A stretch of DNA of 64,000 nt from Setomelanomma holmii. Its lineage: Eukaryota > Ascomycota > Dothideomycetes > Pleosporales > Phaeosphaeriaceae. Both the position numbers and the translations under genes were made by a program. The first letter of the stretch is position 1; each line of letters starts with the position of its first letter. Positions 24,098 through 34,744 of the stretch are shown one piece after another. Under the pieces are notes generated by a model. That model was not told the DNA's origin. It did no database searches and saw nothing but the letters and a program-made list of their open reading frames with translations. The DNA lies in NCBI GenBank assembly GCA_010015745.1, contig ML978234.1, positions 62,001 through 126,000 of the forward strand, read 5' to 3'.

Positions 24098-25917
24098 ATG
24101 GCTTCTCCATCTGGCAGTGGCACTAGTGGCCCGACACTGGATCTGGAGAAGCTCATTCAGGTCAGTGGAACATTTCTTGGAATGGCGCCGCATAGACTGA
24201 TGCTTATAGTCCCTGCCTGCATGTAAGCGCTGCCGGGATTGCAGAAGAGGATGCGATCTTGCCTTACCCAAGTGCCGGTAAGGCTGCGGCCCCGAAATGA
24301 AGGCCCTGCTTACACGACTAGGCAATGTACGAAAGCAGGCGTAGAGTGCATGTTTTTCGACCATGGCCGGAAAGAAATGCTACCACGAAGGTAGGAACCC
24401 AACATGCATCCTGCCGCAATTATTGACATGAAGCTAGCTATATCGCAGAGCTCATAGACCATGTGCGACGGCTCACGCCACAAAGCGGTGCTTCGCCCGC
24501 CACATCAATTGCAACAACTCAAACTTCTGCTTCTTCATTCCGCATGAAGACGGAATCGGCTGTGTCTGATGCACACCTGCACTACGAGCACTATTACGCT
24601 GACGCTGGCGGCAGCTACCGGTACCTTGGTTCTGAATCGTGCTTGCTGATATCACCCAGATTGGAACCTCGACATGTCCGTCCTCTGATCAAATCAGAGG
24701 AAGACGAGTTCGAAGGGAACCTGTCCTGGAAGAAATCGGCAGCAAAGGAGTGGGAGCTGCTCGAATTATATCTTGAGAGCATTCAGCCCGTGTACCCGAT
24801 TCTAGACCTATCGCTGCCCTCGGGTCGATATGTCAGTCAGGATATCCCAGCAGATTTGACGCCAGTGGAGATATTCACCCTCAACATGATATACTCCATC
24901 TCCTGTTACATACTGCCTAATACTGGTAACAGGCACGATCCGGAGCATACCTGGGCCCCCTCCGGACGGCTGTCTTATCATCAGGCGAATTCCATCAAGT
25001 ACCGTATGCTCGCAGATGATTACTATGCCAAAGCTATGGAGCATCTAGAGACGGCGACAGTCGAACCAAACATGGAGACGCTCCAAGCAGTCCTCTTGCT
25101 TGCCATCCACAGCTCCTTCGACCCGAAATCGGGCAACTTTGGCCAGCAGATAGCCCTCGCGGCACGTCTCGCATTTGATCTGAAAGCGAAAGGCGATCTA
25201 CAAGAGCTACCACCCAACGAAGTAGAAGTATTGTGGCACATGCACATGACCATTTTCAGTCTGGAGAATCAGGTCGCATCAACGCTCGATAGACCGGCTC
25301 TCTTCCCCGAACCAGTAAGTTGATTTCAGCCATGACTTGATCATCGATCTCAATTTTTCTAGGACACCGATTTATGCTTTGATAAGACGAAGCCCGCCGA
25401 GTACCAGTGCTCGCTTTTCAGGTTGCAGAATCGTTACAGAAAGGGTGATTACCTTACGAAGCAACAAGTCAAGAAGTTTCTGCCGCCTTTGGATGAGAAA
25501 GCTGAGCTCCTTCCCATCGTCCGTATCTCCTTACACATGACGCATTTGCTCCTAAATCCATGCTGGGGAAGTGCATGGCATGTTTTGTGCGTCCTTCCAG
25601 CTCCATCTTTGCCCTCTGCGTATTGCTAACGGTTCTTCAGAGAAGCAGTAGTCAGCTTGGGAGGCATCCACGTCTTCGTAACACCTCACTGGGTATACCG
25701 AGCTGGTACTGTGCTGATACAGAACATACCCAGTATATTTGGCGGTAACTTGATCCAGCTGTATTCTAACGCGCTCCTCGTGCTCGAGCTATCCTCTTGG
25801 AAGTGGCCGAGCTCTGCCACGTTGTCGGCATCGCTAGCGGATCTCATGCAGCACATGAAGATCAAATATCGTCCTGATTGGTCCGATAAACTTCAGCAAG
25901 GAGACGTAAGGATATGA
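24098..25917 (+). CDS. Zn2Cys6 transcription factor, second of a divergent pair
   Basis: Exons 24098-24160, 24210-24277, 24322-24390, 24438-25314, 25363-25586 and 25641-25917 give 525 residues. Exons 2 and 3 build the zinc cluster CKRCRDCRRGCDLALPKC then RQCTKAGVEC, spacing C-x2-C-x6-C-x6-C-x2-C-x6-C, with an extra Cys inside the first loop where a basic residue is usual. After it come IAELIDHVRRL and a long helical regulatory region including EWELLELYLESIQPVYPILD and VLWHMHMTIFSLENQVASTL, typical of fungal_trans proteins. The last splice choice is uncertain: the frame can end at 25917, or a GTAAGG..CCAG intron at 25906-26002 can extend it into the next stretch. The donor of the fifth intron (GTGCGT) is chosen to keep the frame. 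Target genes are unknown. Confidence 0.8.
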
Positions 25918-26002
25918 ACTCTCGGTTGTCAGCGCGTGCGCACCGTCACTGCATTACTTGACCTAATGAGCATCTCAGGTACGACTATGACTACGAAACC
26001 AG

Positions 26003-26892
26003 ATCGAACCACAACTCGCTCGATTCTACGAGCACAATGCCCGCTCAGAGAAGCCACCGGATGCGACTTTGTGTAGTCTCACACTTTCTGTGATGTGGAT
26101 GAAACCTCTTAAAGCTCCGCAGAGTAGCTTGAACCAGCACAAAGCTTGCTCAAGTGGTCGACGGTCTCACCTTCGATCCTTATACGTCTTACCATCGGAT
26201 TTAATATGCTCTCAACGCGTCAACTCACTCCCAAGGTCTACTCAAGTTGTTCATCGTACAGAAGTCACAATACGAGACTGGGAGGTCTGTTCAGATCATG
26301 CTCTCCGAGCTCTATCTTGAATAAGCTGTAGCGCAAAGGCTCTGCGATGAACAGTTCCGCTCGATGATCGAAAAACTCCAGCAAGGCCAGAACATTCCCA
26401 AAGCGTACACCAACGGCGGGGTACATCATATCCGCATCGAGGACACCATACATCACATCTCTGGCAAGAGTATATGCATAGACCGACGTCGCGGAGCTCG
26501 AACGCGAATATGTCTACTTTGTGGCGCGCGGATGCTGGCCTGCCTCCTCGGAGCCATTCGCGCGGATGCCGAAGCTTCAACTAAGCATCGAATGCTCATA
26601 CGTGGACGCATGTACTGAAGCAGCACACCAAGCTTACAGCTTCGCGAATTCAATCGATGGCCGGGAACTGGTCATGAAACTCGGACATGACGAGGACTGG
26701 CTACCACGGTGGGAGGTCGACGCTCCCAACGGCATGTCTGCGGATGTGGAGGTGCTGAATTGCGATTTGCCAGACGATCCTGACCATACGGGTTACCTTG
26801 CGAGCGAAATGCATACTCAGGGATGGAAGGTGTCAGAAGATATGCTGAACGAGGTGGTGGATGGGGTGGAAGATCTGAATATGGAGGACTAA
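26003..26892 (+). pseudogene. hypothetical gene with three in-frame TAA/TAG codons
   Basis: Protein-like sequence continues past isolated stops. One frame reads KLAQVVDGLTFDPYTSYHRI, TAA at 26202-26204, YALNASTHSQGLLKLFIVQK through IMLSELYLE, TAA at 26322-26324, then AVAQRLCDEQFRSMIEKLQQ and about 30 more residues. The signal then moves to another frame: SLARVYA, TAG at 26479-26481, TDVAELEREYVYFVARGCWP and on to DLNMED at 26892. All three stops become Gln codons by one T-to-C change. The left end is uncertain: QLARFYEHNARSEKPPDA (from 26003) could be the tail of the upstream zinc-cluster gene or the start of this one. The C-terminal part is acidic. I do not recognise the family. Confidence 0.45.
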
Positions 26893-27189
26893 AGGCATCC
26901 CTGACACGTGTAATCAAGCTTCAGAGCCGCAATGCGGCACTACAACTATTACACACTGCGTGGACAATGATCTGCTTGAATTGTAAAACCTGTTGAGAAT
27001 ATGTGGGTTCAGTCCAGGTTGGTGGAAGGAAGGGCCGTGGTACCTACTGTGTGAGGTAGGCACGGCTGACTGTAACGTCCTTACGCGAAGTCTGCGTGGC
27101 CTCTTTGATAAAACAACGCGATAGTCAATACGATACGTTGCAGCCACCCCACGGTCCTTGCAAACCTCGGGGTATCACTATTCATCTAC
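26893..27189. other. intergenic between convergent loci
   Basis: About 300 bases. No coding signal or recognisable site was seen. Confidence 0.4.
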
Positions 27190-28279
27190 CTAGTCACTTT
27201 GGTCCCTCACCTCATCAGGCTCCACCTCAACGTCCTCAGGCATATCAGGAATCTTCCCCTCGCTCCTCAGCCCATCATACAGTGCAACAGCAGCCAGCGC
27301 CTTTGCATCCCTCCCTGCCTCTTTCCACACCTCACCAAGCGGTACAAGCTTCAAAGTGATCCTCTCCCCTTCATCTCTCAGACCCGTCGCTTTGCCCCTC
27401 AACCACTCCATATGCCGTCTCGTCAGTCGTTTCTGACACAACATGATCGGAATGAATTCATCGCACGCGCCAACGCTCGGGTACATCGCACTCTCAACAG
27501 TCTCACTCTTGGTGTCAGAGTCAAACGAAGCAGTTGGTACGGAGGATATGGCTAATTCAGACATGTTGAGCAATGAGTCTTCAGTCACAGTGAGACCGGC
27601 TTCTTCGGCGATTTCCTTCGCCGCGGTGCCCTTGAACGTTCCGTCGTCAAGCATGCCGGCTGGGATCTCAGTGAATGCGAGAGAAGCGGCTGCGGGGCGG
27701 GGCTGGATGGTTAGGATAGCGTGTTTGTCGTTGTCGAATTTGGAGTCTGAGGGTTGGAGGACGATCTGGACATATGTTAGTTGGAGTCTCTGTTTCAGAG
27801 TGGTGTGTTTGTGCTTGGGTGGAGAGTCACACCAACATAGCAACACTCCCACCACGAAGAAAGACGGCACCGGGTAACCAACCCGGCTCAGTCTTCTGGG
27901 TCTCTGGATGCCAGTACGGATCGGTTTCGATTCTAGCTTGAATCTTCATAAAGCCGAGTTTGCCATCTCGGCCATCAGCGCTTTTCCAGAACCAATCTAC
28001 AGCCTGGACGTCGATTTCTCGAAATTTGTACGGGTGCTTGTGATATGGATGGGTCCCGTTTTCTTGTAGTCCAAGGTTCTTGAGGAGTTTGGACAGCCAG
28101 TTGCGCAGGGCTACGAATGTAAACGCTGGTGGGTCTGTGGGGGATTTGGGGAGAAGGCGCTGGAACTGTTCTTTTGTGATGGTGGATGGGAGATGGACTT
28201 GGATTTCGGAAGGAAGTGTTTGGTCTTCGAAATGTGTGAGTACCAGGGTAGGATCCCGTGTAGGTTTTGAGGTTGACAT
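27190..28279 (-). CDS. Nudix hydrolase, probable ADP-sugar/NDP-sugar pyrophosphatase
   Basis: Two exons, 28279-27833 and 27765-27190, total 340 residues; the intron is GTGTGA..CCAG, phase 0. The core follows PGAVFLRGGSVAML|IVLQPS, the strand pair that precedes the Nudix helix in YSA1/NUDT14-type enzymes. The Nudix box is IPAGMLDDGTFKGTAAKEIA then EEAGLTV: the EExG metal-binding part is intact, but the REUxEE motif starts with Lys instead of Arg, and the Glu normally found seven residues after the first Gly is missing. Fungal relatives tolerate such variation, so activity is likely but not certain. The 100-residue N-terminal part is specific to fungal proteins. The enzyme would split nucleoside-diphosphate sugars into a sugar phosphate and a nucleotide monophosphate. 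Confidence 0.85.
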
Positions 28280-28653
28280 GGTTGTCGGTGTTGGTTAGGG
28301 ATATGCAGGACTCTAGATACGATTGCGGCGCGATTCTGACATCAAGAGTCATTGTCGTTGCTTGAAGGAGCTTTGATCGTTGTTGGAGCCTTCAAGCTGA
28401 GCCTCAGTTCTGTGACGCTAGCGCCTGATTCGTGCATGTGCGTGAATGGACGAGGAAGGCACGGACGCGAGCGCGTTGCTCCTTCCGCAGTTGTGCCCCA
28501 CTGATTCATGCGGAGGTGGAGCTTAACGCCGATGCCCGCCACTCAACGCATAAGGCGCGATTGTTTGGTGCATTAACGTTCTTGATTTACTCTGCGCGGA
28601 CGCTTGTCATCTGTCTTCCTACTGACACCCCGCCCGTCGTGTGACCGTCGACA
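28280..28653. promoter_or_regulatory. divergent promoter region, Nudix hydrolase (-) and RING protein (+)
   Basis: About 374 bases between divergent start codons. No open frame of interest; no specific motif was identified. Confidence 0.4.
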
Positions 28654-30515
28654 ATGGGCACGCTGACCGCAGATTGCCCGCGTCTTGACGGCCATTGCCC
28701 TCACAAGCTCGCAACGTCGTGCAGGCTGACCTCGACACTAAACTGCTGTGCTTGTGCAGACGAACGAGCCCACAGCAGAACGTACCGGTGCTACATCGAT
28801 GGCGTTGGTTTTGTTCAAAGAGGCACCAGATGGCAAGGCTATTGTTGGTTCTGCAAGGGTAGGTTTGCTGCACGATGAAGACCTCTCAATATGATGGGTA
28901 CTAATAGATGGATTCAGAGTTCTGGACCAATCGTCTCGCTGCGACAGATCCTCCTCTCGAGATATCGCAGACACGAATACCCGAAATACCTGACCAGACC
29001 GAATTCCTAGACCGCTGGTTCGAGTTCCACCATGGCTATCGAATCGCGAAGCTTCAAGATGGGACCGAGCAGCGCATGCCGGTGATAGGCGAGCCGTTCA
29101 AGGAGGTCAGCCCAGGCTTCCTGCCACGTACACTAGATCAGCTTAGGGCGGGCGTGGAGAATGACGCCGGGAGGCCGGAGAACAGGCTGCGAAGAAGACG
29201 GCTGTCCTCAGAAGAGGAGAGACCTGAAGAGCCACAACAGAGTCTGGAATCGGCACTAGAGGATCTGCTGGCGGAGGCTTCGGACGATGAGCCGTCGCGG
29301 CCCCCGGAAGAAAGAGCGCCACCGCCAGCGGTGGAGGCACCCACACCAGACCCAGGGCCACGACGAGTACCTATTGCGCCGATTCGAAGTTTGAACAGTC
29401 AGCGCGCGCGAGAACGCTTCGCTCGCGTGTTTGGTACTCGCGAGGATATACAACGAGAGGACTACGAATCGCCGCTTTCCACCATGTTCAATCGAGCAAA
29501 TGCTCGTTATAGGCAAGCCGAGGAAAGACGAGCAACCGATGATGTCTACCCTCCTCCTCCAGAGACACTAAACTCTCTTTCAGCACAGGAGAGACGAGAG
29601 ATCGAAGAACAAGTCTTGTGGGGCGTCATGCGAGAATCAGCAGCGCAGCATGAACAAGAGGCCGAGGGAAATGTTTGGAGCTATACTCCACGACGAAGGG
29701 AGATCGAATATTGGGGTTTGGTCCAAGGACAGCCGCCGCCCGAAATCGAATACGATGTTCGACTTTCAAGAGAGCAAAACTACCGCCGCTTGAACGTCCA
29801 TCGCGCCCAGCAAAACGCAACGTCTTCCTCCTCTTCGTCGCAAGCCCCTGCCACATCAAGAGAAGGAGAACTCGCAGACTACCAGGCGCGGGTCGCCCAG
29901 GGACAGATCAACATACAGCTCATACAACGCCACCGCCCTGGCTTAATGGCAATACCACCCTCCTCTTCATCTCAAGTCCCTGCCCCACCAAGAGGTCCCC
30001 CAGATTACGAGGTGGATCTCCAAGCCTTAGAGTTCCAAAACAGACATCGCCTACAAGCCTACAACCTTGCACAGCAGAACGCAACACCATCATCCTCATC
30101 CTCATCCTCATCCACCCCACCAGCACCAGGAATGTCCCAAATCCAAACCTCCATCCAACAAATCACCTCGGAACTCCAACGCCTCCGCCTCGCCTCCGAA
30201 GCCATCACTTCCGCCCGCCACAACATGCACGCGCGCTTCGTGACCCCCGAGCGTCCCGTGCAAACACTAGACAACCAGCCGAACAGGCCGCCGCCCATGA
30301 CGGACGAGGAAATGACTAAGACGCTGGCGTGTCAGGTGTGCTATCAGCAATTGGCGGATACGGCGGTACTGCCATGCGGACATATGGTCATGTGTCAGTG
30401 GTGTGCGGATGTCGTGATTCCGGTTAAGCATAGTCATTTGCCGGTTAGGCCGACTAAGTGTCCTATGTGTAGGAAGGTGGTTAAGCAGAGGTTTAGGATT
30501 CATATGGGGAGTTGA
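28654..30515 (+). CDS. RING-finger protein, putative E3 ubiquitin ligase
   Basis: Two exons, 28654-28858 and 28918-30515, total 600 residues. The intron (GTAGGT, CTAAT branch, TTCAG) joins GTRWQGYCWFCK to EFWTNRLAATDPPLE, forming a continuous Cys/Trp-containing N-terminal segment. The single-exon alternative starting at ATG 28908 (535 residues) would lose this segment. The middle is Arg/Glu/Pro/Gln-rich with serine runs (TCATCC repeats in the DNA near 30088-30113) and is probably disordered with coiled-coil parts. The C-terminus, about residues 540-590, is a C3HC4 RING: CQVCYQQLADTAVLPCGHMV, CQWCADVV, then KCPMCRKVV. C-terminal RINGs of this form recruit E2 enzymes. Substrate and location are not evident. 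The exact start in exon 1 is less sure than the junction. Confidence 0.82.
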
Positions 30516-30732
30516 GTAGATGTGGAGAAAGAGATGGGCTCTTGGACCACGTTCGTTCGCTGAAGGATTGTGATGGGTTAGTTGGTTACTGTGACGAATC
30601 ATGTAGATATGTGTTAACGACATTACAATATGAAGAGAACATTGATCAACGTACGGATAGACTAGGAGACTATTACTACAAACAATACTCGAAACTAATA
30701 CCAACCAAAAAATGCAATCCACCACTACAACC
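30516..30732. other. short intergenic region, convergent genes
   Basis: About 217 bases holding the 3' ends of the RING gene (+) and the CCCH locus (-). Nothing else is seen. Confidence 0.4.
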
Positions 30733-31074
30733 TCACGCCTCCGGCCCCTCTGCAACAACATCAAAATACCCCGGCGACCTCACATCCTCCCCCTTCCCAG
30801 CCGGACTCCAATCGACCTTCGGACTCGCCAGCCCCGAACTCAGCTTCTTAAACGCCTCAAACGTCACCTGCAACCGCGTCTGTCCCGGCGTCGACACCGT
30901 GCCATTGACCTGCATCTCCAACGACGCACGCGCACTGGACAAGCTACTGAGATTCGAACCCGAACTTGTCGGATGCGGACCCTGCCAACTCATCGCGCGC
31001 GACAGCTGATGTACACCCGGCGAGACGGTGCCATCAGCAACAATGAACCACGCGCGAAGATGAGTGGACGTCGA
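30733..31074 (-). other. coding-like extension in frame after the CCCH gene's TGA
   Basis: Directly after the TGA at 31077-31075 the same frame stays open for 113 codons to a stop at 30733. It reads STSTHLRAWFIVADGTVSPG, then QLSRAMSWQGPHPTSSGSNL and ends RSPGYFDVVAEGPEA. The composition is clearly protein-like, with alternating hydrophobic strands. No AG acceptor suitable for splicing out the TGA lies between the two parts. It could be the true C-terminal half of a longer protein interrupted by one nonsense change (CGA to TGA would restore it), a stop read through at some rate, or an exon of a separate gene whose other exons I cannot see. I do not recognise the domain. Confidence 0.4.
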
Positions 31075-31738
31075 TCATGTAACGGTCTTTCCTCGACCGT
31101 ATGTCGCACCGCCATGAGGTTTCTTCAGTGCTCGTTCCCGTCTAGCATGGCGTCTCTCTTTCAGCCGAAGCTCCTCAGCTTTTTTGAGCAAGTCCTCTTC
31201 CTTCTCTCGTAGAGTCATCTCCCACTCTACCAGCTCTCGTTCCCAAGCCCTAAGACGCTCCTCTTGATTATACACATCAGCTGCAACTGACGAAGCACCT
31301 GATCCTGCGATAGTGGCGCTCAAATTGCGGGCATTATTCCCAGCAACTGCAACAGCGCTCACACCTTGCTCAGAATGAGCTTTGTTTCATTGACAGCCCT
31401 GGCAGATACGTACCACCGGGAAGGTTGATGGGAGCAGTCGCGAGGTGGCCGGTGTTCCAGTGAGCGTAAGCGCAGTCTTCGTCCCTCTTGTTACATCGTC
31501 CGTTCTGGTGCCAGAAGAAGCATGTCAATGGCTTGTCGAAATTTTTGGGTAGCGAAGTGTCGAGGTTCCCTCTGCGAAACACGTCGGGGCGACTCGAGCG
31601 ACAACGATCGGCGGCGGGTATGTAACGGTTCATCGTGTGTGTATGGTTAATGAGGGTTGAACCGTGGAAATTTCGAAAGTGTAGCGAGGATGATTGTGTG
31701 CTCCCGTTCTCATGGGATCCGTTTGTTTGTCTTAACAT
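31075..31738 (-). CDS. CCCH zinc-finger protein with C-terminal coiled coil
   Basis: Two exons, 31738-31414 and 31364-31075, total 204 residues; a start at the in-frame ATG 31633 would give 169. The intron is GTACGT..GCAAG, 49 nt. Exon 1 has one finger, LTCFFWHQNGRCNKRDEDCA then YAHWNTGH, with the C-x8-C-x6-C-x3-H arrangement that binds zinc and usually RNA. Exon 2 encodes an Ala/Ser-rich linker and a strongly charged helix, RLRAWERELVEWEMTLREKE followed by DLLKKAEELRLKERR, predicted coiled coil. The frame stays open for 113 codons past the TGA, see the separate entry. Likely a nuclear or cytoplasmic RNA-binding or chromatin-linked protein; the precise role is unknown. Confidence 0.8.
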
Positions 31739-31856
31739 CCAGAAGCACGGACAGTGGGTGGTCGCATGCTTCTGCCTTCACCTCCTGGCACCCAACAATC
31801 GACAGAAAGCGGTCTGAGTGATATAGTGCTTAGTTGTTCAATAATCGGGTATCATC

Positions 31857-34014
31857 TTATAGTTTGCTGTCACGAACACTGCGATCCTCCACTGGCAGCG
31901 CCCCGCTCATCATCAGGCCATGTTCCTGCCCTTCCCTGCCAAATAACACCAGATCGCGACCGCCTCTTGTGGTCCACCATGTGACGGCTGTACTGCTCCG
32001 CTCTGCGTCCATCTCACCGCTCACTAGAACTGCCCAATATCTGGCTTTGACGGTTTCTCGCATACCATGATCATGGATTTGATTAAGCAGATCGGCGCAG
32101 AGCGGCAACCATTCCTCCAACAGCGGAATCGGGAGCATTGGCAATGAGTCGATCAATGTCAGTGCTAGGACAGCCTGTTCAGAAAGAGGTGGTGAAGGTG
32201 CGTCAGAGCCTTGTAGAGCGAGCGCTGTCTCGTCAGGCGGTAGTGGATCGCTTGGCGCTGTCAACGCTCTATGGAAGACGAGCTCGAGGAGCGTTGCAGG
32301 TAGGTCTGGTTGTGATGCCGATAGCACTGATGGTGGCGCGGTGACACGCATCAGGGTCTTGAAGGCCAACCTGAACTGTCGCGGTGACAAATTATGGGGA
32401 AACACGCTGAACAACGCGTCAATGTAGAATGGCAAATGCTTCGCTGTAATCTCCGCAGACTGTGGCGCCGAGAGAACAGCTAGCATGACGCTGTGTGCCG
32501 CTTCAAAGACGGGCAACATGTGCTTATTCTCACCTGCCGCCAGATAGGGCACCGCAGAAGCTACGAGGAGGTCTTCATTCGTCGCAGGTGATAGTATGAG
32601 TGTGAAATGCTCAGCTGTATTGAGAAAATATAGATCCAAGATGCGATCGAGCGGATGTCGTGGAATGTGACCAAGCTGTTGTGGCGCAATGGACTTGAGA
32701 AATTTGTCAGTATGATTCGGGTAAGCAGCCAGGATGTCGATAGCTGTAAGATAGACGAAGGTGTGTTGAGAGAATGATGCTGGCCCAAGTCGTGATGTGA
32801 TGAAGTATAAGTGGCGGAGGGTATGCAGGGCTTGCGATGCGAGCATTGGAGCTATGGCGTCGCCTGCGAGTGATCTGTCACCGAGTGTCCTGCTGAAGAC
32901 ACCTTGCAATATGACGGTAGTCGCAAAAAGAGCAGCCTTGAGAAGCTTCCACAGCTGTGGCGTAGATCTGTGCAGTGCTTCCTCTTCGAGATGTGCAGCC
33001 TCTTCTGCGGGTTCAATGTCTGAGAACTTGATTTGCCGCCATTGAGTGGTGAGCGCCCGGGAGAAGCTTGCCAGGTCGTCCATCATCGTCTGTATGATCC
33101 ATGGGTTTCTAACGTGCTCCACCGCATGTGCGATGATTCTCGAGAGCGGCCCCATCGAGGCAACAAGGGGCCTGTTGAGAATGTTGTCGACTTGTCTGTA
33201 CGAGCTGGACCGTGTGCGCCAGTCCAGCTTCCCTGATTGAGCTACTCGCACATCGAGATCCAACCCGCCAAGGAAGTATGCCGACTGGAATCCTTCACTC
33301 GAGTAGAATGCAGTGCCAACCAAGACCGGCAGCAAAAGATCATAGTCGATCTGGGTTCTTTCTAAGTCTGCGAGGCAGCCAAAAGCGTGATTGAGGACCA
33401 GTGTGATCGTCTGTCCCCCGAGACCGTCCGCCTCATGGCGCTCCCTGACTTCAGCCAGAGCAAGGTTGATGGCACGCACTAGTGCCACTTCTACCAATCT
33501 CCGCACTGCAGAAGCCCAGTACAGGTCCATTCCTTGCTCTTCGAGACTGCCAATGCCAATGAGCAGCCCGCCAAGAACGATGAGGTGCTTCCATCTCTGG
33601 CTTCTTTCGTCTGCTCCTGCGACTATCGCGCGTATCCAGTCGTCAAGTGATAGACCACCTCCCACTGGCAGCTGACCTGCTTCCACCTTCGGTGCTTTGT
33701 TCCACCGAACATCGCTATGGTGGTTTATGATGGTGGTGACAGCGGAGTGAAAGACGGAGAGGAGACGTAGGGGCGTACGGACGCCATCGGGACGGTCCCA
33801 GAGAGCAGGCGCGGTGAGAAGATGTGAGGTAAGTAAGCTGAGATTGTGAGGGTTTCCGAGTGTTGTGAGAAGGGATGAGGCTGTCCCGAGTATCCTGCGA
33901 TCGTCAGCAGACGCGGTGCATGTGAAGGAGACACGCTTACCTCGGGGTGTCTTGCTGGTCTGTGTATGTTTGCAAAGAGCGTAATAGCGTCGAGAGAAGG
34001 CGATCAACAGGCAT
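31857..34014 (-). CDS. PEX8: peroxin 8, intraperoxisomal import protein
   Basis: Two exons, 34014-33941 and 33894-31857, total 703 residues; intron GTAAGC..GCAG. The start MPVDRLLSTLLRSLQTYTDQ is encoded mostly by the 74-nt first exon. The protein is alpha-helical and Leu/Ala-rich throughout with no catalytic motif or clear membrane helix, and it ends in SVRDSKL. The terminal SKL is a canonical PTS1 peroxisomal targeting signal. A helical protein of about 700 residues ending in PTS1 matches fungal PEX8, which links the docking and RING subcomplexes of the peroxisomal import machinery on the lumenal side. The assignment rests on overall resemblance plus the PTS1, so it is good rather than certain. 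It is divergent from the TMEM170-like gene with 241 bases between starts. Confidence 0.78.
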
Positions 34015-34255
34015 CTTGCGCCTCAGCAGCTTTGCGCAAGCCAGCGATGATGTTCATAGAGGCATGACAGACTCGAGGGCTGGTGTTGACCTGTGTCGCG
34101 CCGCGAGCCGAGGTCGAAGCTCGGACCCTGGGAACATTCACCGAACGTTGGATGTCGACGTCACAAGCTTCAACTCGAATAAGCCGCGACCACTACCTGT
34201 TGCGATTCGTCCTATTCTTCTGCTCGAGAGAGCTATTGGGGTCAAATATGCCGCC
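34015..34255. promoter_or_regulatory. divergent promoter, PEX8 (-) and TMEM170-like gene (+)
   Basis: 241 bases separate the two start codons, so both promoters must overlap. No individual element was identified. Confidence 0.45.
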
Positions 34256-34744
34256 ATGAGGTATGCTGTTCCTATCCACCAATCTGGTCTCCCTGATCAC
34301 GCACTCTAACAACAATCCACCAGCTTCATCCAACGCGTCAATTCCGCCGCGCCCGCAGGCTACGAGACCCCCGGCTTCCCGTCCCTCTACTGGCCTCTTC
34401 CCGTTGGCGCCGCGCGCTCCTACTACCTCTACGACCCTGGCGACATCGTGCGCTTCACCGTGTACTGGACGCTTTTACTCGTCGGCGGCATACACCTAAT
34501 CATCGCACTATGGGCCTGCATCATACAATGGCGCAACTGGAAGCTGATATGGCTTGCACCAGCTATTTTCGTGGTCATAGGTGGATGCGAGGCGCTCGTC
34601 AGTGGCGCGATTGTGGGCGGATTGCTCGGGGGTGTGTATCAAGCAGGATATTTTGAGATGAGCACGTGGATCCCGTTTGTGTGGGCAGTTATCAATACAC
34701 TCGTCCTGATCCTATCGTCATTCGCCATCTACGGAGGCCTGTGA
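34256..34744 (+). CDS. TMEM170-like integral membrane protein
   Basis: Two exons, 34256-34260 and 34324-34744, total 141 residues. The first exon contributes only ATGAG, so Met and part of Ser are separated from the rest by a GTATGC..CCAG intron of 63 nt. Three hydrophobic helices are visible: TVYWTLLLVGGIHLIIALWA, IWLAPAIFVVIGGCEALVSG running into IVGGLLGGVY, and IPFVWAVINTLVLILSSFAI. The segment YQAGYFEMSTWIPFVWA before the last helix is the most conserved-looking part and resembles the TMEM170 family, which in animals shapes ER sheets and the nuclear envelope. In fungi the role is unknown. The tiny first coding exon is unusual but gives a clean frame. Confidence 0.75.

Noticed and set aside
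29675..30319. 214-codon frame inside the RING gene
   Set aside because: Low-complexity Pro/Arg/His translation in a shifted frame of a gene with strong coding evidence.
30712..31212. 166-codon plus-strand Arg-rich frame
   Set aside because: It is the antisense shadow of the CCCH gene and its extension, with skewed Arg/Thr composition.
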